Shown here: piece after piece, positions 39,855 through 49,498 of the stretch
Position numbering within the stretch: the stretch's first letter is position 1
Layout: the number at the start of each line of letters is the position of its first letter
Assembly (NCBI RefSeq): GCF_020736365.1
Contig: NZ_CP085988.1
Location: 298,501 to 362,500 of the forward strand
Source of the DNA: Clostridium sp. M62/1
GTDB taxonomy: Bacteria; Bacillota; Clostridia; Lachnospirales; Lachnospiraceae
Direction of reading: 5' to 3'
DNA: 64,000 bases
Program-made: the position numbers and the translations under genes
Notes under the pieces: generated by a model
What the model saw: only the letters and a program-made list of their open reading frames with translations
Databases searched by the model: none
What the model was told of the DNA's origin: nothing

Positions 39855-42800
39855 TTAAATCTCCCTTTCCGCGCTCTTTTTGGGCGCTGCCTTTTTGTGT
39901 TCCGTCCTGGGTTGGCTTTTCAGCTGCTCCATGACGGACTTTTTCTTTTCCCGTTCCTCCCGGTGGGCGGCGGCAGCCAAATCCATGAGGGAGATCGGCT
40001 GGCCGCTGCGGGCCTGCTGTTCCAGCTGGGCCACCGTCGGCTCCTTGGGGCCGTTGTTGATGATTCCGTCGATCATGCCGTAATCATCCTCCACCGCCAT
40101 TTCCGCGTTCTTCAGCGGATTGTCCGGCAGAAATCCGGGAACCTGCTCAAAGCCGAAGCTGTCGCAGTAATGACAGGATACCTTGCCGTCCCGCTTGATG
40201 GCAACGATGTCGCTGACGCTCATGGACGGATGCCGATAATCGGCAGGATGTTCATTGTTGAAACGGTAAAAGAGCTGTTCGGTGGTATCGCCTTTCAGAT
40301 CACAGGGCTGTAATGGGGCGGTGTAAACCAATTCATAGTTTTCACGCTGCACCGTCTGCCCGATGGACTTGAGCCATTCCAGACCCTCATATCGAATATC
40401 CCGCAGTTCATCGGTGTGCTTCACCTGATAAATGGCAAAACAGTCGCCCTCATGGGAGAGAAACGCCTGCTCCCGTTCCTCCTGATGGTTCATACGGTCC
40501 TTGACAATCTCCCCAAACTCTGAACTTTCCTCCCATTCCTCGCGGGACACGGCAAAGAGGCCGTCATGGGCGTCCAAGTCGGCGGTATCAAAGGCCATTT
40601 CCGGGTTTTTGCCCTCCTGGACAATGTAAACAGTTAGGTCACGCTCCATCAGCTCATACGCCCGTTCTTTGGAGAGGGGCAGAAGGTCGTTGTCCAGGTA
40701 GCCGCATTTCTCCAGAACGTCCTGGGTCAGTGCCGGGTCCGGCATGGGGTACTCATCCAGCGCCTGTTCCTGTGCGTCGGGCAGTTGAGTGGAAGGAGCC
40801 GCAAAATCTTCGGCCTGCTGGCTGACCTGTTCCTGCATTTGCTGACAGGCGGCGTCCTGTAAGGTCTCGATCATGGACAGCGGTGCCTCCTGAATCGACG
40901 GGTTTTCCAGTTCCAGCCCTTCGCAAATCTGCCGGACAGCCGCAGAACGGGACAGCTCCGGTTCATCCAGCTGGCCGCCGTCCAGTTCTTTCATGGTTTC
41001 TTTGTCATAGAGGGTGTAGTCCCAGCCGGTATCGCATGGCTGAATATGGAGATAGGTGGCGTCGTTCAGAAGAAACAGGGCCTCGGAGGGTTCCGCCGGT
41101 TCCTGCGGGGAATGTTCCGCATTGTCGGAAACCTCCTGATATTCTGTGCGATAGAGAGAGGCAAGCTGCGCGGAAAGGTGTTCCGGGTCCCAAAAATCGC
41201 TGTTCTCGGCATCCAGGGCAGCGCCACTGTCCAAATTCATCTCCACTTCTTCATCCTGTTCCCATTTTGTCTGTTTCTGTTCTTCCAAAAAGAGGACCAT
41301 ATCCGCAATGTCATGGCGCAGGATTTTATCCGTGTATTGGGCAATCCGCGCCTGAACCTCCGTTTCCGAAAGGGTTTCAGGATGAACCGCCTGTGCATAC
41401 AAGACATACTCCTGTGCAAAGGACTCTGCCTGTTCTCTTACTGGCGGCAGAACCACCGGAACAGTTTCTTTTTTCGGTGCGGTCAGGTCAATGCCGCGCT
41501 CCTTGCAGATTTCCTTATAATGGCGTTCCATGTCGTTAATCAGCTCGCAGGAGGTCTTGTTGATGGTCTCCAAACTGGCTTTTAATTCTTTCAGGTCCTT
41601 GTCCTTGCTCCAGGTGGCGATATACCCAAAACTGTTTGCGCCGGTCTGGATACCAAAATACTGGCAGACCGCATAGGAAATGCTCTCGGCCTCCACTTCC
41701 TCGGTATTGCGGTTCTTGACAGCCTGCTTTACTGCCGTCAGATCTTCCTCCACCTCCAGCCGCCACTCGAACCGATTCTCGTCCACATAGCGCCAGCCAT
41801 CCTCGGCGGCAGCCTGTTCTGCTTCCGCTTCAGTGGCAAAATCCAGGCGATAATCGTGCTTGATGCCGCCCTCACTTACCATGACAATCTTCCAGGTCGG
41901 CTCTGCTTCGTAATTCTTCGGGTCGTGGAGCTTGCTGTGTGCAACCTCGTGAACGGCGGCAGAAACGGTCTGTACCTCGCTCATCCCCGGACGGATGGCG
42001 ATGCGCTGCTGGTCGGAGGAAAAATATCCGTCCATGTTGTCAGCCATCGGCTCAAACTCGATAGGAACCGGGGCAGAGCGCCGCACCGCCTCCAGAAACG
42101 CCTCATAGTGCGGCACCGTACCGGACAGGGAAGAAGCCAGCTCCGGCAGGGGCTTGCCGTCCGTCTGGCTCACATCAAACACCTTGACCGGGCGGAACAT
42201 GGGGATCTCGATTTCCTTTTCTTCCATGACCGCCTTGCCGTCTGCGTCCAGGATGGGGGCCTTGGTGTCCGGGTCGCGTTTCATTTCCTCGATTTTCTTC
42301 TTATAGGGGGTGGGCGCGATAATGGTAATGCCATGCTCGCCCTTTTTCACATGGCGCTCAAACTGGTTTTTCCACTTGTTGAACCCTGCCACCAGGGTGG
42401 CGTCCGGGCGCTGCATATAGATAAGCATGGTGTTGTTCACCGAATAACGGTGAAACTTGGACATGACGGACAGGTAGCGCATATATTTTTCGCTCTCAAA
42501 CAGTTCCTTGATACCCTGCTCGATGCCCGCTGTGATTTCCTGCAACCGTTCCCGGTTGGTGGGCTTATCAGCCATGATTTTCACTCTCCTTTCCAAATTG
42601 GCAATCTCTGATTGATGTTCAGCGATCCACAGCTTTTGTTCCTCCGGGCTTTCCTCCAGAAAAAAGTCCAGCAGATAGCCCACATAATCCTTTTGCTGCA
42701 CCGCCTCCAAAAAACGGGGGTGCATGGTTTCCTCCGGTGTTTTGGGTGTGTAATTGGCTTCCCACTTTCTGAGCAGATGGAAGTAGTCCGCCAGAACCCG

Positions 42801-43148
42801 AAAGGCATGGTCTCGGCTCTCCTTAAATTTCTGCGCCTCGGATTTCTGCCGGACATAGTATCTTCGGGGAGGGGCCTGGCTGTCATAGATGAGGCCAAAA
42901 TCCTGGGCCAGCTTCTCGGCTGCTTCTTTTGGGAACAGGTTGTAGAGCCGGGCGGTCAGTTCAATCACATCGCCGGTGGCTCCGCAGCCAAAGCAATAGA
43001 AGTAGTCCTCATTCAGCTTCATGCTGGGATGTTTGTCATCGTGAAAGGGACAGCAGGCCATGCCACCCCTTTTGACTTCAATCCCATACATTTGCGCGGC
43101 CTCTTTGATCGGAACGGATTGCTTGACCGTTTCAAAAAGATTGACCAT
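39855..43148 (-). CDS. CHC2 zinc-finger / ArdC-like / YodL-DUF4316-type protein (apparent fusion)
   Basis: 1097 residues. Residues 1-190 form a primase-like CHC2 zinc finger protein (CCPFHDDKHPS about 32 and CFGCGATGD about 52) with its helical tail. From Met 192 begins an ArdC-like antirestriction domain (KYMRYLSVMSKFHRYSVNNT) with a metallopeptidase-like HEVAH at about 398, and then a long C-terminal region of YodL/DUF4316 character. In related elements these are two genes. Here the frame runs through, but ATG 42575 still has its own AAGGAGA site, so a shorter second product may also be made. It probably protects incoming DNA and aids priming. Confidence 0.82.
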   Translation of the reverse strand: MVNLFETVKQSVPIKEAAQMYGIEVKRGGMACCPFHDDKHPSMKLNEDYFYCFGCGATGDVIELTARLYNLFPKEAAEKLAQDFGLIYDSQAPPRRYYVRQKSEAQKFKESRDHAFRVLADYFHLLRKWEANYTPKTPEETMHPRFLEAVQQKDYVGYLLDFFLEESPEEQKLWIAEHQSEIANLERRVKIMADKPTNRERLQEITAGIEQGIKELFESEKYMRYLSVMSKFHRYSVNNTMLIYMQRPDATLVAGFNKWKNQFERHVKKGEHGITIIAPTPYKKKIEEMKRDPDTKAPILDADGKAVMEEKEIEIPMFRPVKVFDVSQTDGKPLPELASSLSGTVPHYEAFLEAVRRSAPVPIEFEPMADNMDGYFSSDQQRIAIRPGMSEVQTVSAAVHEVAHSKLHDPKNYEAEPTWKIVMVSEGGIKHDYRLDFATEAEAEQAAAEDGWRYVDENRFEWRLEVEEDLTAVKQAVKNRNTEEVEAESISYAVCQYFGIQTGANSFGYIATWSKDKDLKELKASLETINKTSCELINDMERHYKEICKERGIDLTAPKKETVPVVLPPVREQAESFAQEYVLYAQAVHPETLSETEVQARIAQYTDKILRHDIADMVLFLEEQKQTKWEQDEEVEMNLDSGAALDAENSDFWDPEHLSAQLASLYRTEYQEVSDNAEHSPQEPAEPSEALFLLNDATYLHIQPCDTGWDYTLYDKETMKELDGGQLDEPELSRSAAVRQICEGLELENPSIQEAPLSMIETLQDAACQQMQEQVSQQAEDFAAPSTQLPDAQEQALDEYPMPDPALTQDVLEKCGYLDNDLLPLSKERAYELMERDLTVYIVQEGKNPEMAFDTADLDAHDGLFAVSREEWEESSEFGEIVKDRMNHQEEREQAFLSHEGDCFAIYQVKHTDELRDIRYEGLEWLKSIGQTVQRENYELVYTAPLQPCDLKGDTTEQLFYRFNNEHPADYRHPSMSVSDIVAIKRDGKVSCHYCDSFGFEQVPGFLPDNPLKNAEMAVEDDYGMIDGIINNGPKEPTVAQLEQQARSGQPISLMDLAAAAHREEREKKKSVMEQLKSQPRTEHKKAAPKKSAEREI

Positions 43149-43150
43149 AT

Positions 43151-43432
43151 TTACTCACTGCCTGCTTTTCTGACAGGCGGCTTATACCCGGCAGCCTTGG
43201 CCCGTTCGCTGGCAGCCTTGCGGCGCTCCGCGCTGTACGGCTCCCGGACCGACACGCAGCGTTTGGGAACCAGAAAGCGGCGTTCTCCTGTTTTCTGAAT
43301 CTGTTCCGGGTATTTCTCTGCCAGCCGATTCAGTTTTTCCAGCAGCTTGGGGTCGCAGGTCTCCACATCGGCGGTGGCTTCGGCCTGGTTGTAGAGGAGA
43401 ATGGTTTCCTGTTCGATTGGGGTCAGCTTCAT
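43151..43432 (-). CDS. Small conserved protein between topB and the CHC2 gene
   Basis: 93 residues: an acidic helical N-terminus and a basic tail rich in Arg/Lys (YSAERRKAASERAKAAGYK). Overlaps the topB stop by 4 bases and lies 2 bases before the CHC2 gene, so it is fully embedded in the transfer operon. Not recognised beyond being typical of such elements. Confidence 0.65.
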   Translation of the reverse strand: MKLTPIEQETILLYNQAEATADVETCDPKLLEKLNRLAEKYPEQIQKTGERRFLVPKRCVSVREPYSAERRKAASERAKAAGYKPPVRKAGSE

Positions 43433-45528
43433 TTGGCACCGCCTTTCTGCCGGTCAAATTCCAGCTTGAAGTTGGCGTACCGCCCATCGTCCTCCAGCAC
43501 CACGGTGGCGTCGTAGGTCTTGCCGGTTTTCTCGGAGTACAGGCCGGTCACATGAGCGCGGCCTTCCTTGAGCAGCGCCGTCACGATGGTCTTGGTGGGC
43601 TGTTTGCGCTTCAATTCCCACCACTTGTTGTTTTTCCAGATGGCGAATTTACAGCCCTCATTCTGGCAGAAAAAGCCCTTTTGCAGTTCCGCCACATCAC
43701 CGCCGCAGCGGGGGCATTTGCCCACCACTTCGCGGGGCGGCGTGAACAGGTACTCAGTTCCCTTGATGACCTGATAAGCTCCCACCAACTCCCGGAGCAT
43801 GGCGCTGATTCCGGCCATAAAATCCTCCGGGGACAGCTCGCCGCGTTCGATCTCGCCCAGCCGGAACTCCCACTCAGCGGTCAGCAGGGGCGATTGCAGC
43901 TGCTCCGGCAGGACGGTGATAAGGGACACTGCATCCTTGGACGGCATAAGCTGCACGGTTTTCTTGCTCTTTTTGCGCTCCAAAAAGCCGGTGGACACCA
44001 GCTTTTCCAGAATACCGGCGCGGGTGGCCGGGGTTCCCAGGCCCTTGCGCTCGGCGTCCTCCGGCATATCGTCTTTCCCAGCGGTCTCCATCGCAGAGAG
44101 CAAGGTATCCTCGGTAAAATGTTTGGGCGGGCTGGTTTTGCCCTCCTTGACGGCAGAACCGGAAAGGGGCAAAGTCTGACCTTCAGACAGTTCCGGCAGG
44201 GTCTTGTCCTCGGTTTCCTGGTCCGGCTCCGTATTTTTCAGCGTAGCACGGTAGGCAGCGTCCAGCACCCGCCAGCCGGGGCGCTGCACGGTTTTTCCCT
44301 TGGCGGTAAACTCCGCACCGGCACACTCCACGGTGACAGCAGTTTCTGAGTAAGTATGCGGTTCCGCCACCGCGCACAGCAGGCGCTGGGACACCAACTC
44401 CAGGATCATCCGTTCACCCACCGGCAGACCGGACAGGTCCGCGCCCTGGATGTTGCGGGTGGGGATTACCGCATGGTGGTCGGTCACTTTTTTGTCGTTG
44501 ATGACCTGGGCCGCATCGCAGGAAATGGCGATCCCTTTCCGAAACGGCATAGCCTTGGCAACCAGATTGACCAGCACCGGCAGGCTTTCAGCCATATCGC
44601 TCGTCAGATAGCGGCTGTCTGTTCGGGGATAGGTGCAGAGCTTCTTTTCATAGAGGTTTTGCAGGTAGTCCAGGGTTTGCTGGGCGGTAAACCCCAGCAG
44701 CCGGTTGGCGTCACGCTGGAGGGTAGTCAGGTCATAGAGGTCGGGCGCTTTCTCGGACTTTTCCTTGCGCTCCACCTTTTTCACTGTCACAGCCGCACCC
44801 TGGCAGACAGTTTTCAGCTGCTCGGCAGCGCCTTTGTCCTTCATGCGTTCCCCGGAAACAGAAAAACCGGGCAGCTCCAGGACTACCGTGTAAAACGGCA
44901 CCGGCTTGAAGGTGTCGATCTCGGCCTCTCTCTGGACGATGAGGGCCAGCGTCGGGGACATGACACGCCCAATGCTGAGGGTCCGGTGGTACAGCACCGA
45001 AAAAAGCCGGGTGGCATTGATACCTACCAGCCAGTCCGCCTTGGCGCGGCAGAGAGCCGCATCCCGCAGACCATTATAATCGGCACCGGGGCGCAGGTTC
45101 GCAAAGCCCTCCCGGATGGCGGAGTCCTCCATGCTGGAAATCCACAGCCGTTTCATGGTTTTTTGGCATCCTGCCAGCTCATACACACTGCGGAAGATCA
45201 GCTCGCCCTCGCGTCCGGCGTCGCAGGCGTTCACCACCTCGGTCACATCCGGGGCGTTCATCAGCTGTTTCAGAATGTTAAACTGCTTTTTCTTGTCTTT
45301 GCTCACCACCATCTGCCAGGGTTCCGGCAGAATGGGCAGATCGTCATAACGCCACTTGGCGTAGTCGGGGTTATAGGCATCGGCGTCGGCCAGACCAGCC
45401 AGATGGCCCACACACCAGCTGACCCGCCAGCCGTTGCCCTCCAGATAGCCGTCCTTGCGGGTGGTGGCCCCAATCACGGCGGCCAGACTTTGGGCAACGG
45501 ACGGTTTTTCAGCGATTACAAGTTTCAT
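43429..45528 (-). CDS. topB: DNA topoisomerase III (type IA)
   Basis: 699 residues from ATG 45528, which stands at the right distance from GGGAGG (45538-45543). Toprim domain: VIAEKPSVAQ at the start and DAGREGE about residue 100. The catalytic Tyr lies in TYPRTDSRYL (about 299). A C-terminal zinc-ribbon-like segment (CPRCGGDVAELQKGFFCQNEGC) follows. Conjugative elements of this class carry topB between the CHC2 protein and the DUF4366 gene; it may resolve single-stranded transfer intermediates. Confidence 0.92.
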   Translation of the reverse strand: MKLVIAEKPSVAQSLAAVIGATTRKDGYLEGNGWRVSWCVGHLAGLADADAYNPDYAKWRYDDLPILPEPWQMVVSKDKKKQFNILKQLMNAPDVTEVVNACDAGREGELIFRSVYELAGCQKTMKRLWISSMEDSAIREGFANLRPGADYNGLRDAALCRAKADWLVGINATRLFSVLYHRTLSIGRVMSPTLALIVQREAEIDTFKPVPFYTVVLELPGFSVSGERMKDKGAAEQLKTVCQGAAVTVKKVERKEKSEKAPDLYDLTTLQRDANRLLGFTAQQTLDYLQNLYEKKLCTYPRTDSRYLTSDMAESLPVLVNLVAKAMPFRKGIAISCDAAQVINDKKVTDHHAVIPTRNIQGADLSGLPVGERMILELVSQRLLCAVAEPHTYSETAVTVECAGAEFTAKGKTVQRPGWRVLDAAYRATLKNTEPDQETEDKTLPELSEGQTLPLSGSAVKEGKTSPPKHFTEDTLLSAMETAGKDDMPEDAERKGLGTPATRAGILEKLVSTGFLERKKSKKTVQLMPSKDAVSLITVLPEQLQSPLLTAEWEFRLGEIERGELSPEDFMAGISAMLRELVGAYQVIKGTEYLFTPPREVVGKCPRCGGDVAELQKGFFCQNEGCKFAIWKNNKWWELKRKQPTKTIVTALLKEGRAHVTGLYSEKTGKTYDATVVLEDDGRYANFKLEFDRQKGGAK

Positions 45529-46201
45529 CATCTTCATCCTCCCATTCTTCCCGCACAGGCGTGTGCAGTTTTTTCTCAATGCTGTTTTCCTCTGTCAGCA
45601 GCAGGTCATAACCGAACCGGTAGTCATAGCGGTACAGTTTCCCCAGCAGATCGTTGATAAGGATACGGCAGGCCAGAATGACACGGGTTTTATCCACCTG
45701 CATCAGCCGGTAGCGTTGATAATTGCTGTAATATTCCTCATGGTGGCGGGTACGGCGGACGGTTTCCTTAAACAAAATATCCACCGGGTCCTGGCAGCCG
45801 TTCTCTTTTTCACCCTCCATGCAGTTCAGAAGTTCCATCACCATAGGGAAGCTCCGTTCATCCATCGGGGCTTCTTCTGCCAGAAAGCCTACCAATGCGG
45901 ATAAGAGCAGGCGGGCGGCTGTCTGTTCCCGGTCTGTCAAAACCGCCATTGTCTGCGCGGCGTCCGGCAGGAGCGTTTCTTCCACAAAATCCGCCGCGTC
46001 TCCTGAATAAAGCTGACGGATGGAATCTATGGACAAGGGAACCGCTGCGGCATCCAGGGAGAAATCAAAGGGTTCTTCCCGTGTGGGCTTTTTCCGAAAT
46101 TTGCTCCACACGGTTGAGAGAATGTCGCTGCCAAAATACACAGCAATCACCAGCAGGTCAAAAACCGCAAGCAGCTTGATAAATGTAATCAGAATACTCA
46201 T
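45509..46201 (-). CDS. Membrane-anchored protein of unknown function (transfer operon)
   Basis: 230 residues from ATG 46201 after AAAGGAAAC. One N-terminal membrane helix (LITFIKLLAVFDLLVIAVYFG) followed by a cytoplasmic or external helical domain. Overlaps topB by 20 bases and the next gene by 4. Occurs in this position in related elements; probably a mating-channel component, but no domain is identified. Confidence 0.68.
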   Translation of the reverse strand: MSILITFIKLLAVFDLLVIAVYFGSDILSTVWSKFRKKPTREEPFDFSLDAAAVPLSIDSIRQLYSGDAADFVEETLLPDAAQTMAVLTDREQTAARLLLSALVGFLAEEAPMDERSFPMVMELLNCMEGEKENGCQDPVDILFKETVRRTRHHEEYYSNYQRYRLMQVDKTRVILACRILINDLLGKLYRYDYRFGYDLLLTEENSIEKKLHTPVREEWEDEDDETCNR

Positions 46202-46392
46202 TTTTTTCGTTTCCTTTCTTTGAGCCATCGTTTCATTTCACGGTGGCAGACTCCCACGCAGGGCTGCCCATAATTCCCACAGCCATAGCAGGGGTGGCTT
46301 TTGGGTAAAGAGAGAGGACGGGAAGTGTCCTTCCCGCCCTCCGGTCTGCGTGTCATCATGCGTTCATAGGGGCTGTCGGTAAACCGGGTCAT
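46198..46392 (-). CDS. Small Cys-rich basic protein
   Basis: 64 residues with HPCYGCGNYGQPCVGVCHREM, four Cys and two His that could hold a zinc ion, and a Lys/Arg-rich end. It overlaps both neighbours by 4 bases, good evidence that it is translated. Function unknown. Confidence 0.65.
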   Translation of the reverse strand: MTRFTDSPYERMMTRRPEGGKDTSRPLSLPKSHPCYGCGNYGQPCVGVCHREMKRWLKERKRKK

Positions 46393-47150
46393 GGGGTCTC
46401 ATCCTCACTTTCTTCACCGCCGCCCCTGTCAGCGTCCAGTTCGCCCGATTCCTCGTCCTCCAGTTCGATTTCTTCCTCGTCCGGCAGTTCCTCGCCGTCC
46501 TCATAGTCATAATCGTCTGGATTGCTGCTGTTTTTGTGGTTGGCTTTACCCTTAATGAATTTGAAGTAGGCAAAGGCAGCGCCGCCCATCACAGCCAGCA
46601 CCAGCAGCAGGACAGCCGGGTTTAGCCCTGCGAGTTCTTTTTTCTCCGGCTCTGTGGGTTTCTTTGGCGGTTCCGGCTCCTTGCCGGTACAGCCGGTCAT
46701 ATCCGTACTGCACACCTCGCATTTGGTGTTGACTTCACCGGCTTCGCATTTTTCTGTGCAGTTGCAGACAGCGGGCGGTTTCTCGGCGGACTGCCCATCC
46801 TCCATCAGCGCCATCAGGTCAGCTTCATCCACCTGATTCAAGAAGTGAACGGCGGTTTCCTTATCTTCATTGGCCCGGTCAATGAGAATGTAGAAGTAGT
46901 TGCCCGCCTTGGTGGTGACGGTGATAAGCTGCTTGTTGCCGCCGAAGTCATCCACCAGAGCAGCGTTGCCCTCCGGGGTCAGGGCAGAACTGTCCTCGGT
47001 TTCCTCCACCACCACATTTTCATCGTTGGTGGTGTCCTCTGCCGGGGGCTGCTCCGTTCCCTGGGCAAAAGCGGTGACAGAAAAAACACCCATCAGCACC
47101 AGCGCGGCGCAGAGGGCGGAAAAAGTTCTCCAAATTCTCTTATTCTTCAT
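46389..47150 (-). CDS. DUF4366 (CD1107-family) cell-surface protein
   Basis: 253 residues from ATG 47150 after AGGAGG. A signal peptide (ALCAALVLMGVFSVTAFAQG) is followed by a conserved extracellular domain (ITVTTKAGNYFYILIDRANED), a Cys-rich patch (VCNCTEKCEAG, CEVCSTDMTGC), a Pro/Glu linker, a membrane helix (LLLVLAVMGGAAFAYFKFI) and a strongly acidic tail. It is a regular member of Tn1549-type transfer operons and is probably surface-exposed at the mating junction. Confidence 0.88.
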   Translation of the reverse strand: MKNKRIWRTFSALCAALVLMGVFSVTAFAQGTEQPPAEDTTNDENVVVEETEDSSALTPEGNAALVDDFGGNKQLITVTTKAGNYFYILIDRANEDKETAVHFLNQVDEADLMALMEDGQSAEKPPAVCNCTEKCEAGEVNTKCEVCSTDMTGCTGKEPEPPKKPTEPEKKELAGLNPAVLLLVLAVMGGAAFAYFKFIKGKANHKNSSNPDDYDYEDGEELPDEEEIELEDEESGELDADRGGGEESEDETP

Positions 47151-47385
47151 GGGTAATGTCCTCCTGTTCTGCATGGGCAGCCATGCCGGGGCGCGTGCCG
47201 CCTGACAGCATGGCACTTAACTGCTCCGGGGTCATACGCAGGGCGCGCACCATCTGGACGATCTCCAGATTTTCCGCTTCGGTTTTCTGCGCTTCCAGAT
47301 TTTTCAGCTTTTCCTGATACTCCGCGATTTTCTCACGGGTTTTCGTAATCTCCCGGTCAATGCGTTCAATTTTATTAGTAGCCAT
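47140..47385 (-). CDS. DUF4315 protein
   Basis: 81 residues, mostly one coiled coil (EITKTREKIAEYQEKLKNLEAQK) with the family motif VQMVRALRMTPEQLSAML. Overlaps the DUF4366 start by 11 bases. Always next to DUF4366 in these elements; function unknown. Confidence 0.85.
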   Translation of the reverse strand: MATNKIERIDREITKTREKIAEYQEKLKNLEAQKTEAENLEIVQMVRALRMTPEQLSAMLSGGTRPGMAAHAEQEDITHEE

Positions 47386-47418
47386 GATAAAAACTCCCTT
47401 CTTTATAGATAAATGTAG

Positions 47419-49137
47419 TTACCAGTTCATCAGGCCGTAGCCCTTGATGCACTCATAGTTCAAATCGTAACTCTTGATTTTACAGGCGTCGCCGCTGTTT
47501 CCCTCCACGGTGTAAACCCGGCTGCCATCCGTGCCGATGACGATGCCCACATGATCCGCAGAACCATCCAAGTCCCAATCAAAGAAGATGGAATCGCCGG
47601 GAGCCAGGTTATCATACCCCCGTGCGCCCCATTGTCCACGGGACTGGAACCAGGGAACCCCCTGGGACTGACAGCCCGCAAAGCGCGGCTCGGATAATCC
47701 CATCTGCCCATAGCACCAGGACACGAAGCAGGCGCACCATTCCACACGGGAGTCGAAGCCGTACCAGCTCCAATAAGGGTATCCGCCCACATTGCCCACC
47801 TGCCGTTTCGCCAGTTCCACCAGCTCCGGGCTGCCGGGGCGGGTTCCGTTTACAAACTCCACGCCGGTCAGGTCCTCGGAATTCCCCATATCCGGGGAAC
47901 CGCCGCCAAAAATCAGGGGCTTGTTGCCCAGGGTGGCCCGGTACACCTGATAGATTTCCAACTGGTCCTCTGTGAGCAATTCTGAGGCCAGTGCGGAGAT
48001 TGGGCGGCTTTCCAAGGTCACATGAAGAATCAGGTATTCATATTCATGCTCATCCCCATCTTCGTCTGTGTAGGTGCGAATCTCCACTTCCTCGGTGAGC
48101 GTCAGCTGATACTGTGCGTTGAATACTCGCTCCAGTTCTGCTTGTGCGCTCTGACGGGTGTAGCCCTGCAACACGGCAGAAAGATAGGCCGCCAGCTCAT
48201 GGGGGTCATGGCCGATCATGTCCAGGTCATAGCGGTACTCATCATATCCCGGATGGCTGCTCTCGATGTTGTCAATCTCGGCTTGCAGTGCTGCTTCTTT
48301 GGCAGCGTAATCGGCCTCCACCGCCAGAAGTTCCGGGTCATCAGAGGGGTAGGTGCTGCCCGTCACCACGGAGCCGATGCCCTGTCCCAGCATGGAGCAG
48401 GACGAAATCGTGTTCATCAAAAGACAGACCACCAGAAAGAGGGCCAGTACGATGCCGAACCCTTTCTTGTGGCGCATGACAAACGCCCCGGCCTGCTGCG
48501 CCTTTTCTTTGACGGTTTTCGCGGCCTTGCCGGTCTTACTGGCAGTCTTTGCGGTTTCTCCTGCCGTCTGACCGGCGCGCTTGGCGGCGGCATATTCCTT
48601 TTTGATGGCCTGTTTCTGCTGCCAGCGGGAAAACGGGTTGCTGGAAAGCTGGGGATTTTCCTGCAAAGACTTCTGGTACAGGGCGTTCACATTGGCCTTT
48701 TTCAGCTTTTGCTCCGCCTGTGCCGCCTTGCGGTATGGCTTCAGCTTATGGCTGCGGTAGCCCTCCCGAACCAGACGAGCGCCGGTCTCGGCAGCTTCCT
48801 CGGACTTGTGGGCGCTCTCCACGCCCACATTGTCCTGTTCGGTCTCCCGGATTTCCCTGTGTATCTTTCCCAGCACCGCGTCTCCGGGAGCGTCCCGCAC
48901 TGCATGGGACAGCTTGGAGGGCGGTTTCTTCCTATCCTCCAGCACCAGTTTGGTGGTTACTTTGCCGGTCCTGGGGTCAACGGAGGTTCGCCGCACCTGT
49001 TTTTTGGGGATTTTCGCCTGCGCCCTGTCTGCTTTTACGGCGGCCCGGTCTGCCTTGCGGATGGGCTTTTCCAGCGCCGGGTCAGAGCGTTCCTCGTCCG
49101 TAAAGCGCAGGCGCGGTTCCTTATTCATACCAGCCAC
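47419..49137 (-). CDS. Peptidoglycan hydrolase with CHAP domain (CD1108-like)
   Basis: 572 residues. A basic, Lys/Ala-rich N-terminal region (about 1-215) precedes one membrane helix (FGIVLALFLVVCLLMNTI, about 225-245). A CD1108-like helical region follows, then the C-terminal CHAP domain with catalytic Cys in VEWCACFVSWC (about 466) and His in GSADHVGIV. Such enzymes open the cell wall for the mating channel (VirB1 role). The start overlaps the previous gene by 17 bases; M4 is an alternative start. Confidence 0.9.
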   Translation of the reverse strand: MAGMNKEPRLRFTDEERSDPALEKPIRKADRAAVKADRAQAKIPKKQVRRTSVDPRTGKVTTKLVLEDRKKPPSKLSHAVRDAPGDAVLGKIHREIRETEQDNVGVESAHKSEEAAETGARLVREGYRSHKLKPYRKAAQAEQKLKKANVNALYQKSLQENPQLSSNPFSRWQQKQAIKKEYAAAKRAGQTAGETAKTASKTGKAAKTVKEKAQQAGAFVMRHKKGFGIVLALFLVVCLLMNTISSCSMLGQGIGSVVTGSTYPSDDPELLAVEADYAAKEAALQAEIDNIESSHPGYDEYRYDLDMIGHDPHELAAYLSAVLQGYTRQSAQAELERVFNAQYQLTLTEEVEIRTYTDEDGDEHEYEYLILHVTLESRPISALASELLTEDQLEIYQVYRATLGNKPLIFGGGSPDMGNSEDLTGVEFVNGTRPGSPELVELAKRQVGNVGGYPYWSWYGFDSRVEWCACFVSWCYGQMGLSEPRFAGCQSQGVPWFQSRGQWGARGYDNLAPGDSIFFDWDLDGSADHVGIVIGTDGSRVYTVEGNSGDACKIKSYDLNYECIKGYGLMNW

Positions 49138-49498
49138 CCGCCATCAGGTCATCCAGCAGCACACAGGTTTCCGCATATACCGGAATCTGAATGGTTTCTG
49201 CCGGAAAGACCGTTATGGACAGGAAAAGCGCCATCAAAGTGCTTTTTGCCATATCGCGGTCCGGGATGGCACCCCTGCCGAACATGGGCGGCGCGTCCGG
49301 TATGCCCTCCGTCCAGATGTGGTGAATCCGGGTAAATCCGGCATAGCCCCTGGGCGTGAGATTTTTTGCTGCCGTTTCCTGGTCATAGCAGTAATAAACG
49401 GCGGCGCGAAGCCGTTCCACCATCTGCTCACATCCATTGACAGCGGCCAGAAGCAGGCCAGCGCCTTTTTCAATTTCTTTCTTTGTCATGCTGTTCAT
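49121..49498 (-). CDS. Conserved protein of the transfer operon (CD1109-like)
   Basis: 125 residues, mainly helical at the N-terminus, with a hydrophobic stretch LMALFLSITVFPAET. It overlaps the VirB4 gene by 29 bases and the CHAP gene by 17. Position matches the small gene between VirB4 and the hydrolase in related elements; no function assigned. Confidence 0.65.
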   Translation of the reverse strand: MNSMTKKEIEKGAGLLLAAVNGCEQMVERLRAAVYYCYDQETAAKNLTPRGYAGFTRIHHIWTEGIPDAPPMFGRGAIPDRDMAKSTLMALFLSITVFPAETIQIPVYAETCVLLDDLMAGGWYE

